The position numbers and the translations under genes were made by a program. Shown in pieces: positions 52,310-60,867 of a stretch of 64,000 bases of DNA (its first letter is position 1; every line of letters begins with the position of its first letter). This DNA is from Acidimicrobiaceae bacterium (GTDB lineage Bacteria > Actinomycetota > Acidimicrobiia > Acidimicrobiales > RAAP-2). Location of the stretch: contig PMLJ01000009.1 of NCBI GenBank assembly GCA_003158855.1, positions 29,387-93,386 on the forward strand. The letters run 5' to 3'. The notes beneath the pieces were generated by a model. That model did not search any database. It had not been told where the DNA came from and saw only the letters and a list, made by a program, of their open reading frames with translations.

Positions 52310-53244
52310 GAAGAGGCGATCTCCACGTATCGGCGCATGTGCTCGGCCAGATCGTCCACGATCTCGAGCGCCTCGGGAACGAGGGCTCCCATCCTCAGGA
52401 AGCCGTGCAGCATGCCCTCGGCCTCGAGCAGCTCGACCGGTACACCGAAGTGCTCCAGGAGGCCCGCGTAGGCAACGCCCTCGTCACGCAGCGGGTCGCA
52501 TTCAGCCACCACCACGATCGCGGGCGGGGCGCCCGTCAGATCGTCGAACAAGAGCGGCGTCACGCGCGGATCGGTGTGATCACCCCACTCGCCGAGGTAC
52601 TGGCTGTAGTCGTAGCGCAGGTGGTCGAGATCGTGCATGTAGCCCACGCCGTACGTGTGCGCGGAGTCCGTGAGCAACTCGGGACCAAGGGTTGGATAGA
52701 TGATCACCTGGGCCGCGATACCAAGTCCCTCGTTGCGGGTGAGAGCGGCCGCGACCGAGACGAGCGAGCCACCAGACGAGTCGCCCATGACGATGAGTTG
52801 CGCGCCAGATGCCGCGTAATCGCTGAGATGGGTCCTCACGTAACGAATGACGTCAACGGCATCATCGATCCCCGCCGGAAACTTGTTCTCAGGTGCCAGG
52901 CGATAGTCAACTGCGAGAAAACGCATCCGTGTGTCGGCGCTCAAACGCCGACAGAGCCCGTCGTGTGTTTCGAGATCGCCCGCCACGAAGGCGCCGCCGT
53001 GAAAGTAGACGACGAGCGCCTTGTTCTCGTCCTTGAACGGAATGTAGAGGCGAGTCGAGAGCGTCCGTCCCTCGAGCGCCACTTCGCCGTCCACGACCGA
53101 CTCAACCGGTTCGGGCTCTCCGCGATTCGCCTCGGCGAGTTGACGATACGTGGCGCGCCGCTCTTCGATGCTCACCGTGGAAGGATGCGGGGCCGGATTT
53201 GCGCGGATCGCTCGAACGTACGGCTCAAGTGCTGGATGGACCAT
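52306..53244 (-). CDS. Alpha/beta hydrolase, hormone-sensitive-lipase family
   Basis: Carboxylesterase of 312 residues. HGGAF (82-86) forms the oxyanion hole and GDSSG (154-158) holds the nucleophile Ser156. The acid (AECDPLRDEG) and the histidine near MLHGF complete the triad. Coupling to the sulfatase suggests the pair removes two kinds of ester from one substrate; this is inference. Confidence 0.92.
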   Translation of the reverse strand: MVHPALEPYVRAIRANPAPHPSTVSIEERRATYRQLAEANRGEPEPVESVVDGEVALEGRTLSTRLYIPFKDENKALVVYFHGGAFVAGDLETHDGLCRRLSADTRMRFLAVDYRLAPENKFPAGIDDAVDVIRYVRTHLSDYAASGAQLIVMGDSSGGSLVSVAAALTRNEGLGIAAQVIIYPTLGPELLTDSAHTYGVGYMHDLDHLRYDYSQYLGEWGDHTDPRVTPLLFDDLTGAPPAIVVVAECDPLRDEGVAYAGLLEHFGVPVELLEAEGMLHGFLRMGALVPEALEIVDDLAEHMRRYVEIASS

Positions 53245-53543
53245 CGAAACCCCCTTCGCTAAAGACTAGGCAATGCGCTCGGTGAAGAATGCGGGTCGGG
53301 GCAATCATTCGGTAATGGTGACGACGAAAATCCGAACGGCCGCGTTCAAGAGAAGGACCAGCCGTCCCGTAAGGGTGCACCGCACAAGGTCGCCGCCGCG
53401 CTCTGAGTGGCGCGACGACGTTCGGTTGGATCCTCTCAGATTTGGAAGCGGTCAGGCCCGACCAGTCCCAGGCCTGCCGACAGGGCTTGGGCATGAAGGG
53501 CGATTGGTGATAAGCGATGGATCCCGGTTCTACAGTGAGTCAT
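53245..53543. other. Intergenic stretch without a convincing gene
   Basis: About 300 bases between the esterase start and the next small gene. It holds the esterase promoter region (minus-strand TAGTCT near 53263-53268 and GAAGGGGG before the ATG). Open frames here are Arg/Pro-rich and look non-coding. I see no repeats or RNA. Confidence 0.5.
53531..53536 (+). promoter_or_regulatory. Likely -10 box of leaderless small gene
   Basis: TACAGT lies seven bases before the ATG at 53544. Confidence 0.4.
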
Positions 53544-53750
53544 ATGTCCCATCACGATGACCACGACGTGACGACGATCTCTGACGACTCGCAGCCGGTT
53601 GACGCGTTCCTCGCCCAGCCACCGTTTGTCGAGACGCCGGGCCTCGACGAAACCGCTGTGGAGCGTGAGGATCTCCTGCACCGGGGTCCGGACCCTGAGT
53701 CCATCGTCGAAGCCGTAGAACTACTCCGTGAACGCCATTCGTACGAATAG
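53544..53750 (+). CDS. Small acidic protein, 68 residues, unrecognised
   Basis: Short product beginning MSHHDDHDVTTISDDSQPV. It is rich in Asp, Glu, His and Pro and likely disordered at first, with a helical end (SIVEAVELLRERHSYE). The early His/Asp cluster could bind metal. Support for coding: third codon positions are mostly G/C and a -10 box sits at leaderless distance. A short GC-rich hairpin (53771-53785) follows. I do not know a family. Confidence 0.5.
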   Translation: MSHHDDHDVTTISDDSQPVDAFLAQPPFVETPGLDETAVEREDLLHRGPDPESIVEAVELLRERHSYE

Positions 53751-53838
53751 TCGACCCGACCAATGACTGGCCCGCCCTCGGCGGGCGGACCCTGAGCAGC
53801 AACGATCTGGACCCAATCATGGCGCGTTCATCGTCGTA

Positions 53839-54060
53839 ATGCTCCTCGTCGGGCACTGGTCTCACCTCGCCGCTGGCGCGCCAATTGTCGTGAGCTTCGG
53901 TGCGGCTACGTTCGCCGTACTTCGAGACCGTACCGGCACGGGCCAATACGCAATCTCCACCGACTGCGAAGAGCACGACGTGCTGCTCCTTGAGCGCTTC
54001 GGCGCTGCCGAGCGAAAGTGTCGAAACTGCGGCCACAGTCAATCTTGGGCGACGCACTAA
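53839..54060 (+). CDS. Doubtful short frame, 73 residues
   Basis: The frame gives a hydrophobic first half (LAAGAPIVVSFGAATFAVL) and a second half ending CRNCGHSQSWATH, a single CXXC knuckle. It lacks a ribosome-binding site and a -10 box at leaderless distance. It may be a decayed fragment or chance. Listed so that it is not lost. Confidence 0.2.
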   Translation: MLLVGHWSHLAAGAPIVVSFGAATFAVLRDRTGTGQYAISTDCEEHDVLLLERFGAAERKCRNCGHSQSWATH

Positions 54061-54221
54061 CCGGTGACGCCCGCTACTTCGCGAGGATCGTTCAACTTCC
54101 CTCGACTGAGGAGAGCATCGCCACGACCATCACGGGTGAGATCAGCTGAACCACCCTTCGAGGCAGTCAATCTTTCGTCCCGCGATGATGAAGAAAGCCG
54201 CATCTCGGTCCGCTAAGAACA

Positions 54222-54252
54222 ATTCCCGACTCTCTTTCGAAGAATCGGGAAT
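54222..54252 (-). terminator. Candidate terminator of tRNA-Gly
   Basis: Arms ATTCCCGA and TCGGGAAT (8 bp) enclose a 15-base loop that can itself pair (TCTT with AAGA). On the minus strand it lies 37 bases after the tRNA end and is followed by TGTTCTT, a weak T-rich tail. Confidence 0.5.
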
Positions 54253-54288
54253 CAGGTGCAGAGATGCCGAAGTTCGGAAGAAACCTCT

Positions 54289-54364
54289 TGGAGCGGACGA
54301 CCGGGCTCGAACCGGCGACCTCGACCTTGGCAAGGTCGCGCTCTACCAACTGAGCTACGTCCGC
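54289..54364 (-). tRNA. tRNA-Gly (anticodon GCC)
   Basis: On the minus strand the acceptor arms GCGGACG and CGTCCGC pair perfectly. The D-arm AGCTCAGTTGGTAGAGC and the T-arm GGTTCGAGCCC are standard. The anticodon arm CGACC-TTGCCAA-GGTCG gives anticodon GCC. Discriminator T is followed by an encoded CCA (54291-54289). Confidence 0.97.
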
Positions 54365-54510
54365 GTGGATACCCATAATAGCCCAACTCCCCCGTCGGCG
54401 AAACCACCCGAGTTGGTGCTGTCGCCGTCTTCCAGCTGAGGTGAATGCCTTGTCTGTCTCAAGGGACGCTGATTGCCAATCAGGCACGCGTGCGGCTCGG
54501 AGATTCCGGG

Positions 54511-54945
54511 CTATCGACCGCTGCTACCAAATCCGCCTTCCCCACGCGATGCCGATGGAAGTTCGTCGACGACGGCGAAGAGCGCCTCTGGCACCGGAAG
54601 CACCACCAACTGGGCTATCCGGTCGCCCTTGTGCACCACGTATTCATTCGCCGGATCGAGATTGACCATCGCCACCCTCACTTCGCCTCGATAACCGGCA
54701 TCGATGAGCCCGGGCGCGTTGATACAGGTCACCCCGTACTTCGCGGCGAGCCCGCTTCTGGGGAGAACGAAACCTCCATAACCAGGGGGAATGGCGATGC
54801 TCAGTCCGGTGCCCACCATTTCCCGACCTCCACCGGGCGCCAGGGTGCAGGTTTCCACGGCGACAAGATCGCACCCCGCGTCGCCCTCGTTGGCGTACGC
54901 GGGCAGTACCGCGTCGGGATGCAGGACTTTCGTCAGAATCTCCAT
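54511..54945 (-). CDS. dut: Deoxyuridine 5'-triphosphate nucleotidohydrolase
   Basis: Trimeric enzyme that hydrolyses dUTP to dUMP, keeping uracil out of DNA. The 144-residue protein has all five motifs: AGCDLVA, PRSGLA, GLIDAGYRGEVRVAMVNL, GDRIAQLVV and the C-terminal RGEGGFGSSGR that closes over the active site. It is divergent from orn with 57 bases between starts. Confidence 0.97.
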   Translation of the reverse strand: MEILTKVLHPDAVLPAYANEGDAGCDLVAVETCTLAPGGGREMVGTGLSIAIPPGYGGFVLPRSGLAAKYGVTCINAPGLIDAGYRGEVRVAMVNLDPANEYVVHKGDRIAQLVVLPVPEALFAVVDELPSASRGEGGFGSSGR

Positions 54946-54951
54946 TCGTGA

Positions 54952-54957
54952 AGGCTA
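54952..54957 (-). promoter_or_regulatory. Likely -10 box of leaderless dut
   Basis: On the minus strand TAGCCT lies six bases before the dut ATG at 54945. Confidence 0.5.
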
Positions 54958-54990
54958 CCGCCCGCTCCTCACCGTGCCCTCAAGATTCGA

Positions 54991-54996
54991 TAGTGT
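54991..54996 (+). promoter_or_regulatory. Likely -10 box of leaderless orn
   Basis: TAGTGT lies six bases before the orn GTG at 55003. Confidence 0.5.
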
Positions 54997-55002
54997 CGCA
55001 AT

Positions 55003-55551
55003 GTGCTCGTATGGATGGATTTAGAAATGACGGGGCTCGAGCCCCAGCGACATGTGATTGTCGAAATAGCCACGATCATCACCGACGACCAGTTGAATAT
55101 CGTCGCCGAAGGGCCCGACCTGGTAGTTCACGCAAGCCCTGAGCAACTCGCCGAAATGGGCGATTTCGTGACCGAGATGCACACGAAGTCCGGTCTGCTG
55201 CGAGCCATTGAACAGTCGACGACCACCGCCGGCGAGGCCGAAGCGGCAACCCTGGCGTTCTTGAAGGCGTACATCGACGAGGAGAACAGCGTCCCGCTCT
55301 GCGGAAACTCGATCGGCACCGACCGACGGTTCCTGCAGGAGTTCATGCCGCGCCTCGAAGCCTTCTTTCACTACCGCAACGTTGACGTCTCGACGATCAA
55401 GGAGCTTGCCCGGAGATGGAACCCAGAGGTCCTCGCCGCGCTACCCGAAAAGGAAACGTCACATCGAGCGCTTGATGACATTCGCGAGTCGATTGCGGAA
55501 CTCGTCCATTACCGCGAAACCCTTTTTCCCCCGCCCGCCAGCGATAAATAG
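55003..55551 (+). CDS. orn: Oligoribonuclease
   Basis: DEDDh 3'-5' exonuclease that clears short RNAs such as pGpG. The 182-residue protein has MDLEMTGL (first Asp and Glu), CGNSIGTDRRFLQEFMPRLE and HRALDDIRESI (catalytic His and Asp). The GTG at 55003 gives MLVWMDLEMTG, matching the family start. The acyl-CoA ligase gene follows after 11 bases. Confidence 0.97.
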   Translation: MLVWMDLEMTGLEPQRHVIVEIATIITDDQLNIVAEGPDLVVHASPEQLAEMGDFVTEMHTKSGLLRAIEQSTTTAGEAEAATLAFLKAYIDEENSVPLCGNSIGTDRRFLQEFMPRLEAFFHYRNVDVSTIKELARRWNPEVLAALPEKETSHRALDDIRESIAELVHYRETLFPPPASDK

Positions 55552-55562
55552 CACCGCACGAC

Positions 55563-57326
55563 ATGAGCGAATCTCCACTCTCCATCGTCGAAGCGACCGC
55601 GCAGATGACCGCGCCGGGCCAAATGTTCGAGACCGAGCGCACAACCGTCAACGGCATCGAGATGTCGGTCTGGAAGAACGCACCAGCGAATCTGCGACAG
55701 GTTCTCGATATGTCGCTTAACCACGCCGATCGAGACTTCCTGGTCTACGAAGAGCAGCGCTTCACCTTCGATGAGCACTACCGAATTGCATCGACCCTCG
55801 CCCATCGCCTGATTGACGCCGGCGTCGTCAAGGGTGACCGCGTGGCCATTGCCTCGCGCAATCTGCCCCAATGGGTCTTCGCGTTTTGGGGTGCCATGGT
55901 CACCGGCGCGGTCGTAGTTCCACTCAACGCTTGGTGGACGAGCGAGGAGTTGGCCTACGGCCTCACCGACTCTGGTTCATCAATCCTGTTCATCGACGAA
56001 GAGCGTCTGGAGAGACTCGCGAAGCAGTTGGACCACCTGCCCGAGTTGAGGACAATCGTCGTCATCAGTGACGACCCCACGCGGCGCGCGCACGTCGACA
56101 GGACCCACTCGAGGATCCAGTTGATCGCCTTCGACGACTTCCTGCTCAAAGTGGACTCGGCGGCGACGCCACCCGAGGTCGACCTTGAGCCTGACGATGA
56201 CGCCACGATGTTCTACACGTCCGGAACCACCGGCAAGCCAAAGGGAGCCGTTGGTTCGCACCGCAACGCGTTGACCAACTTGATGGGTCTCTTCTTCATT
56301 GGCCAACGCGCGGCGCTCCGCTTCGGCACCGGTAACGTCGACCTCGAGGGAAAGAGCATCCAGAACGCCGGTCTCTTGAATGTGCCGCTCTTCCACGCCA
56401 CGGGCTGCCTCGCCGTCATGGTCGTCAACACCGCTTCGGGCGGAAAGATGGTCATGATGCACCATTTTGACGCTGGTAAGGCGCTGGCGTTGATTGAAGC
56501 GGAGCGGCTCACCATGATTGGCGGCGTTCCCACGATCGCCATGCAAATCCTCGACCATCCCGACTTCAAGAAGTTCGACACTTCAAGCATTCGCTCGGTC
56601 TCGTACGGCGGCGCCCCAGCTCCTCCCGAGTTGGTCAAGCGCATTCAAGCGGCCTTTCCCGTTGGCCAACCCGGCAACGGATACGGGCTCACGGAAACGT
56701 CCGCCGCGGTGTGCCTCAACTCGGGACCCGACTACGTCGCCAGACCCGACAGCGTGGGGACGGCGCTGCCGGTCTGCGAGGTCGCCGTTGTCCCCGAGGA
56801 GTTCGAAGGCGGCGAACCCGCGCCGGACCTGGCGAAGGGGCCCGGCGTGGTCGGCGAGCTTTGGATAAAGGGACCCAACGTCGTTCGCGGGTACTGGCAC
56901 AAACCCGAGGCCACCGCCCAATCATTCTCGAAGGGCTGGCTGCACACGGGCGACATCGCGCGCATCGATGACGAGGGCTTCATCTACATCGTCGACCGAG
57001 CGAAGGACATGATCATCCGCGGCGGCGAGAACGTGTACTCGGTGATAGTCGAGGCCGCGATCTTCGAACACCCCGACGTCGCCGACTGCGCGGTGGTCGG
57101 CGTCCCCCACCCCATCTTGGGCGAAGAGGTCGCTGCTGTCATTGTCCTTCGACCGGGCCGCGTCATCGAAGCTGAGGAGATCTCCCGTCACGTCGCTCAG
57201 CGCCTGGCCCGATTCGAGGTCCCCACACGGATCTTCTTTCGAACCCTGGCCCTACCCCGCAATCCGCAGGGCAAGGTGCTCAAGCGAGAGCTCCGAGACT
57301 CGATCGAAGAGCAGATGCAGCTGTAG
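55563..57326 (+). CDS. AMP-dependent acyl-CoA synthetase/ligase
   Basis: ANL-superfamily enzyme of 587 residues that activates a carboxylic acid as acyl-AMP and then acyl-CoA. The phosphate loop YTSGTTGKPKG lies near residue 218. GYGLTETSAAVCLN is the adenine-site motif. WLHTGDIARIDDEGFIYIVDRAKDMII precedes the hinge, and NPQGKVLKREL supplies the C-terminal catalytic lysine. Length and motifs fit medium- or long-chain fatty acyl ligases; the acid is not determined. It lies 11 bases after orn. Confidence 0.92.
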   Translation: MSESPLSIVEATAQMTAPGQMFETERTTVNGIEMSVWKNAPANLRQVLDMSLNHADRDFLVYEEQRFTFDEHYRIASTLAHRLIDAGVVKGDRVAIASRNLPQWVFAFWGAMVTGAVVVPLNAWWTSEELAYGLTDSGSSILFIDEERLERLAKQLDHLPELRTIVVISDDPTRRAHVDRTHSRIQLIAFDDFLLKVDSAATPPEVDLEPDDDATMFYTSGTTGKPKGAVGSHRNALTNLMGLFFIGQRAALRFGTGNVDLEGKSIQNAGLLNVPLFHATGCLAVMVVNTASGGKMVMMHHFDAGKALALIEAERLTMIGGVPTIAMQILDHPDFKKFDTSSIRSVSYGGAPAPPELVKRIQAAFPVGQPGNGYGLTETSAAVCLNSGPDYVARPDSVGTALPVCEVAVVPEEFEGGEPAPDLAKGPGVVGELWIKGPNVVRGYWHKPEATAQSFSKGWLHTGDIARIDDEGFIYIVDRAKDMIIRGGENVYSVIVEAAIFEHPDVADCAVVGVPHPILGEEVAAVIVLRPGRVIEAEEISRHVAQRLARFEVPTRIFFRTLALPRNPQGKVLKRELRDSIEEQMQL

Positions 57327-57328
57327 GA

Positions 57329-58171
57329 CTAACCAGCGAGAAGGTCGATCGCGCGAAACGTCTCGTCGTCGAGCACCACGTTTGCGGCGCCGCAGTTCTC
57401 CTCCAGGTGGGCAACCTTCGAAGTCCCCGGAATGGGCATCATGACGGGCGACCGGCGAAGCAGCCACGCGAGCGAGAGCTGGGCGACCGTCACGTGGTTC
57501 TCCTTCGCGAAGGCGTCGAGTTGACCACCGCTGCGCGCCAAGGTGCCCGAGGCGACGGGGAACCACGGGATGAAACCAATGCCTTCGGCCTCGCAGTAGT
57601 TGAGGACGTCCTCGCTTTGGCGATTGGACGCGTTGTACAAGTTCTGCACGGTCGCGATGGGCACAACCTCGCGGGCGGCCTCAATCTGCTCGACGGTCAC
57701 ATTTGAGAGCCCGACTGCCTGGACCTTTCCTTCGTTGAGCAGATCTCGAAGCAGTCCGAACTGCTCCACCGCCACCACGTTCGAGTCAATGCGGTGCAAC
57801 TGAAAGAGGTCGAGCGACTCCTGACCCAACCGGCGAAGTGACATCTCACACTCTTGGCGAAGGTAATCCGGCCGGCCGCACGCGACCCAGACATTCGGTC
57901 CGGTCCGCAAGAGGCCGGCCTTGGTGGCGACCTTCACGTTGCCGTACGGGTGCAGGGCCTCCGCGATCAGCTCCTCGGAGACGTACGGCCCGTACGAGTC
58001 GGCGGTATCAATGAAGTCAACGCCGAGCTCAACCGCTCGACGCAACACCGCGAGCGCCTCTGCGCGGTCCTTGGGATATCCCCAGATCCCGTCGCCGGTG
58101 ATGCGCATGGCGCCGTAACCCAATCGATTGACCGTCTGATTCGCGTACGTAAAAGTTGTGGGACCAGCCAT
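57329..58171 (-). CDS. Aldo/keto reductase
   Basis: NADPH-dependent carbonyl reductase of 280 residues, TIM-barrel fold. The catalytic tetrad is Asp55, Tyr60, Lys84 and His126 (in [15 protein letters not shown] and FQLHRID). [16 protein letters not shown] is the NADP-binding segment. It resembles the YajO/IolS-type group. ATG at 58171 follows GAGGAG. Two bases separate its stop from that of the convergent ligase gene. Confidence 0.93.
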   Translation of the reverse strand: MAGPTTFTYANQTVNRLGYGAMRITGDGIWGYPKDRAEALAVLRRAVELGVDFIDTADSYGPYVSEELIAEALHPYGNVKVATKAGLLRTGPNVWVACGRPDYLRQECEMSLRRLGQESLDLFQLHRIDSNVVAVEQFGLLRDLLNEGKVQAVGLSNVTVEQIEAAREVVPIATVQNLYNASNRQSEDVLNYCEAEGIGFIPWFPVASGTLARSGGQLDAFAKENHVTVAQLSLAWLLRRSPVMMPIPGTSKVAHLEENCGAANVVLDDETFRAIDLLAG

Positions 58172-58212
58172 GATGTCTCCTCGTTCAACCTCACTCTAGG
58201 GGCTGAACGCAA

Positions 58213-58242
58213 CGCAGCGGCCACCCGAAGGTGGCCGCTGCG
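58213..58242 (-). terminator. Strong hairpin after the peroxiredoxin gene
   Basis: A perfect 13-bp GC-rich stem (CGCAGCGGCCACC and complement) with a four-base loop. Read on the minus strand the loop is TTCG closed by C-G, the very stable cUUCGg tetraloop, which shows the direction. It lies 16 bases after the peroxiredoxin stop. No T-run follows. Confidence 0.7.
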
Positions 58243-58258
58243 CGAGAGATCCTGGCTG

Positions 58259-58894
58259 TTACTTGTTGGGCTGCGGTGTGACGCGCAGGTAGTCCTTCAG
58301 CTTCTTGAAGCCCTTGGGGAACTTCGTCTTGGCCTCTTCGTCGCTCACCGAGTTGACGATGATGACGTCGCCGCCGTCGGTCCAGTTGACCGGAGTCGCG
58401 ACCTGGTAGTTCGCGGTGAGCTGCAGGGAGTCGAGCACGCGGATCACTTCGTCGATGTTGCGGCCGGTCGAAGCCGGGTAGGTCAGCGTGAGCTTGACCT
58501 TCTTGTCCGGGCCGATGATGAACACGCTGCGAACCGTCAGAGTGTCGTTGGCGTTCGGGTGGATCATGTCGTAGAGGCCAGCGACCTTGCGCTCCTCGTC
58601 ACCGATGATTGGGAAGTTGAGAGCGGTTCCCTGGGTCTCGGCAATGTCGTCCTTCCACTTATTGTGCGAAGCGACATCGTCCACCGACACGCCAATGATC
58701 TTGGTGTTGCGCTTGTCGAAGTCGGACTTGCGAGCGGCGAAGGCCCCAAGTTCCGTGGTGCACACCGGCGTGAAGTCCTTGGGGTGCGAAAAGAGGATGC
58801 CCCAGCCGTCGCCAAGCCATTCGTGAAAACTGATTGTTCCTTCAGTGGTCTCGGCGGTGAAATCCGGGGCCACGTCACCAAGGCGAATCGCCAT
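58259..58894 (-). CDS. 1-Cys peroxiredoxin (Prx6 type)
   Basis: Thiol peroxidase of 211 residues that reduces hydrogen peroxide and alkyl peroxides. The active site is SHPKDFTPVCTTELG with peroxidatic Cys45. No second conserved cysteine is visible, which fits the 1-Cys group. The C-terminal dimer domain has TPVNWTDGGDVII. ATG at 58894 follows AAGGAG; an open frame 17 codons further upstream is not needed. Confidence 0.95.
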   Translation of the reverse strand: MAIRLGDVAPDFTAETTEGTISFHEWLGDGWGILFSHPKDFTPVCTTELGAFAARKSDFDKRNTKIIGVSVDDVASHNKWKDDIAETQGTALNFPIIGDEERKVAGLYDMIHPNANDTLTVRSVFIIGPDKKVKLTLTYPASTGRNIDEVIRVLDSLQLTANYQVATPVNWTDGGDVIIVNSVSDEEAKTKFPKGFKKLKDYLRVTPQPNK

Positions 58895-58970
58895 GTGTTT
58901 GCTCCTTGAGTGCAAGATGTCAGTCCCTTGACTGAACCTCAACACTTTAGCCTCACTGAACTCAATTGTT

Positions 58971-58991
58971 ACAAATCTCCATTTGATTTGT
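58971..58991. promoter_or_regulatory. Inverted repeat between peroxiredoxin and HAD genes
   Basis: ACAAATC and GATTTGT (7-bp perfect arms, seven-base centre) lie in the 142-base divergent gap in an AT-rich patch. This could be an operator for either gene. Confidence 0.4.
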
Positions 58992-59036
58992 AGATATTAG
59001 GCCCGTGTCGGTCGCAAAGCCTGTGAAACTAGAAGG

Positions 59037-59732
59037 GTGAACGCTTCCAAGCCCCCCGTTGTCGCCGCCTTCGATCTGGACGGCACGTTGACCGAGGGCG
59101 GCAGCGTCTTTCCCTGGCTCCGTTACATCGCCGGATCGCGCGAGGTCTTTCGCGCGGCGCTTCCCCTCTTGATTCCGCTCACGATCGGCGCCATACGAAG
59201 TGGCAGGTGGGCCGACGGCGCCAAAGAGCGCCTCTTCCACAAGCTCCTCGTGGGCCGGGACCTGGCAGAGGTGACCGCGGCCTCGCGCGCGTTCGCGCTT
59301 GAGCACCTCGAACGCCACGGCCGTCCGAAGGTCCTCGCTCGCCTCGAATGGCACCGCGAGCAGGGTCACGACATCGTCATAGTCTCGGCGTCGCCGCAAA
59401 TCTACGTGAACGTCATCACCGAGGCTCTGCGCGCCACCGGAGGACTCGGCACCCGCCTCGCGGTCGACGCCCGCTCGAAGTTGAGCGGAAGCTTCCTGGG
59501 CAAGAACTGCCGGGGCCGTGAGAAAATGCGCCGTCTCAGCGAGTGGATTGAACTGCGCGGCTACCCGTCGGATCCCGTGATCTTCGCCTACGGCAACTCG
59601 CGCGGGGATCGCCGCATGCTCGGCGGCGCCACGTATCCCTTCGACGCGGGAAAGCTCGGAGTGTTCGGGGCACTTCGCAGGTTCCCCCGTCTGAAACGGG
59701 CCGAAGCGCACGCGGCCGTCATTGCTGAGTGA
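59037..59732 (+). CDS. HAD-IB family phosphatase (SerB-like)
   Basis: HAD hydrolase of 231 residues. Motif I is AAFDLDGTL, motif II is VIVSASPQIY and motif IV is YGNSRGDRRML, with the helical cap of the IB subgroup between. Relatives act on phosphoserine, phospholipids or sugar phosphates. The start is a GTG at 59037. The last 14 bases overlap the convergent ABC ATPase gene. Confidence 0.88.
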   Translation: MNASKPPVVAAFDLDGTLTEGGSVFPWLRYIAGSREVFRAALPLLIPLTIGAIRSGRWADGAKERLFHKLLVGRDLAEVTAASRAFALEHLERHGRPKVLARLEWHREQGHDIVIVSASPQIYVNVITEALRATGGLGTRLAVDARSKLSGSFLGKNCRGREKMRRLSEWIELRGYPSDPVIFAYGNSRGDRRMLGGATYPFDAGKLGVFGALRRFPRLKRAEAHAAVIAE

Positions 59733-60867
59733 TTGAAGCGCCCATCTCGACGATCCCGCCCTCGCGCCCCGAATAGGCCACCTGGATCGAAGCCGCCTGT
59801 TCGCGCCACGCCATGACCGTGCCGTGATGATCGACGATTCCCACGTTGACGTCGTAGACCCCGTCCAGCAAGGGGATCTGTGGCAGGTAGACGCCCACGC
59901 TGTTGAGGCCGGGCTTCAGGTTCACGGGCGAGCCCTGGGCATCGCTTCGACTCACCAGGAGACCGCCTCTTGTGAAGATCTCCATCATGAAGTTCCCGCT
60001 GTAGGCGGCGTGCGACGTCATTTGCACGTCAAAATGGATGCCCGCGCCGCTCTTCACGTCAAAGGAGCCAGAGGGCGTCGTTACCGAATCGATGCTGATC
60101 TCAGCGCGCGCGCCGGTGCGGTCGAGTTCGACCGCGTCTTCCAAGAGGTGCTCGCGGAAGATCCGCAGCGACTCCTGGACCGGGCCGTTCGCGACCATCA
60201 GCCCTCCATCGAGCACAATCGCCCGGTCGCACAGCGCTCGCACCTGATCGGCCTGGTGGGTGACGAGAAGAATCGAGCGTCCTTCTTCCTGGAACGTTCG
60301 AATCCGGTCGATGCACTTGGCCTGAAAACGCTCGTCGCCAACGGCCAGGACTTCGTCCACCACCAAGATGTCCGGATCAACGTTGACGGCGACGGCGAAG
60401 GCCAAGCGCACGTACATGCCGCTCGAATAGAACTTGACCTGAGTGTCGATGAACTGTTCAATCTCGCTGAACGCCACGATGTCGTCGAAGATCGCGTCGA
60501 CATTCCTCTTCGAAAGGCCGAGCATCGCTCCGTAGAGGTACACGTTGTCACGACCCGACAACTCGGTCTGGAAGCCGGCGCCGAGTTCGAGCAACGCCGC
60601 CAAGCTCCCGCGGAGACGGATCTGCCCGGTCGTCGGCTGCAGCACTCCGCAGATGCACTTGAGCAACGTTGACTTGCCCGAACCGTTGTGGCCCAGAATC
60701 CCGACGGTCTCGTTGGCCGACACCTGGAAGCTGATGTCCGAGAGTGCGTTGAAGATCTCGGTAGAGCCCGACTTCGGGTGCAGCAGGCGCTCCTTCAGTG
60801 ACTGGTTGCGCTCGTGATGGATCTTGAACTGCTTGGAGATGTTTTCGACATCGATGACGGTGGTCAT
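59719..60867 (-). CDS. Polysaccharide/teichoic-acid-type ABC exporter ATPase (TagH/Wzt)
   Basis: ATPase of 382 residues. It has Walker [17 protein letters not shown], an ELSGRDNVYLYGAMLG segment typical of Wzt/TagH, and Walker B ILVVDEVLAVGD. The last 130 residues form a beta-rich domain like the Wzt C-terminal domain, which in some systems recognises the glycan end. I chose the ATG at 60867, which shares one base with the permease stop (TAATG). Confidence 0.92.
   Translation of the reverse strand: MTTVIDVENISKQFKIHHERNQSLKERLLHPKSGSTEIFNALSDISFQVSANETVGILGHNGSGKSTLLKCICGVLQPTTGQIRLRGSLAALLELGAGFQTELSGRDNVYLYGAMLGLSKRNVDAIFDDIVAFSEIEQFIDTQVKFYSSGMYVRLAFAVAVNVDPDILVVDEVLAVGDERFQAKCIDRIRTFQEEGRSILLVTHQADQVRALCDRAIVLDGGLMVANGPVQESLRIFREHLLEDAVELDRTGARAEISIDSVTTPSGSFDVKSGAGIHFDVQMTSHAAYSGNFMMEIFTRGGLLVSRSDAQGSPVNLKPGLNSVGVYLPQIPLLDGVYDVNVGIVDHHGTVMAWREQAASIQVAYSGREGGIVEMGASITQQ

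Larger units (their letters stand above)
53751..54288. other. Sparse region between small gene and tRNA-Gly
   Basis: About 540 bases with no confident gene. It contains a CCCGCC-CTC-GGCGGG hairpin at 53771-53785, one doubtful frame at 53839-54060, and a hairpin at 54222-54252 that probably ends the tRNA-Gly transcript. I see no transposase or integrase fragment. Confidence 0.5.

Noticed and set aside
53273..53560. Plus-strand frame of 95 codons
   Set aside because: Arg/Ser/Pro-rich with no motif or start signal, and it overlaps the better supported small gene in another frame.
54469..54483. 15-bp palindrome CTGATTG-C-CAATCAG between dut and tRNA-Gly
   Set aside because: It cannot form a hairpin with a one-base loop and no gene starts beside it, so I could not give it a role.
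54185..54487. Open frames running through tRNA-Gly
   Set aside because: The tRNA is certain and the frames are read-through of its sequence.
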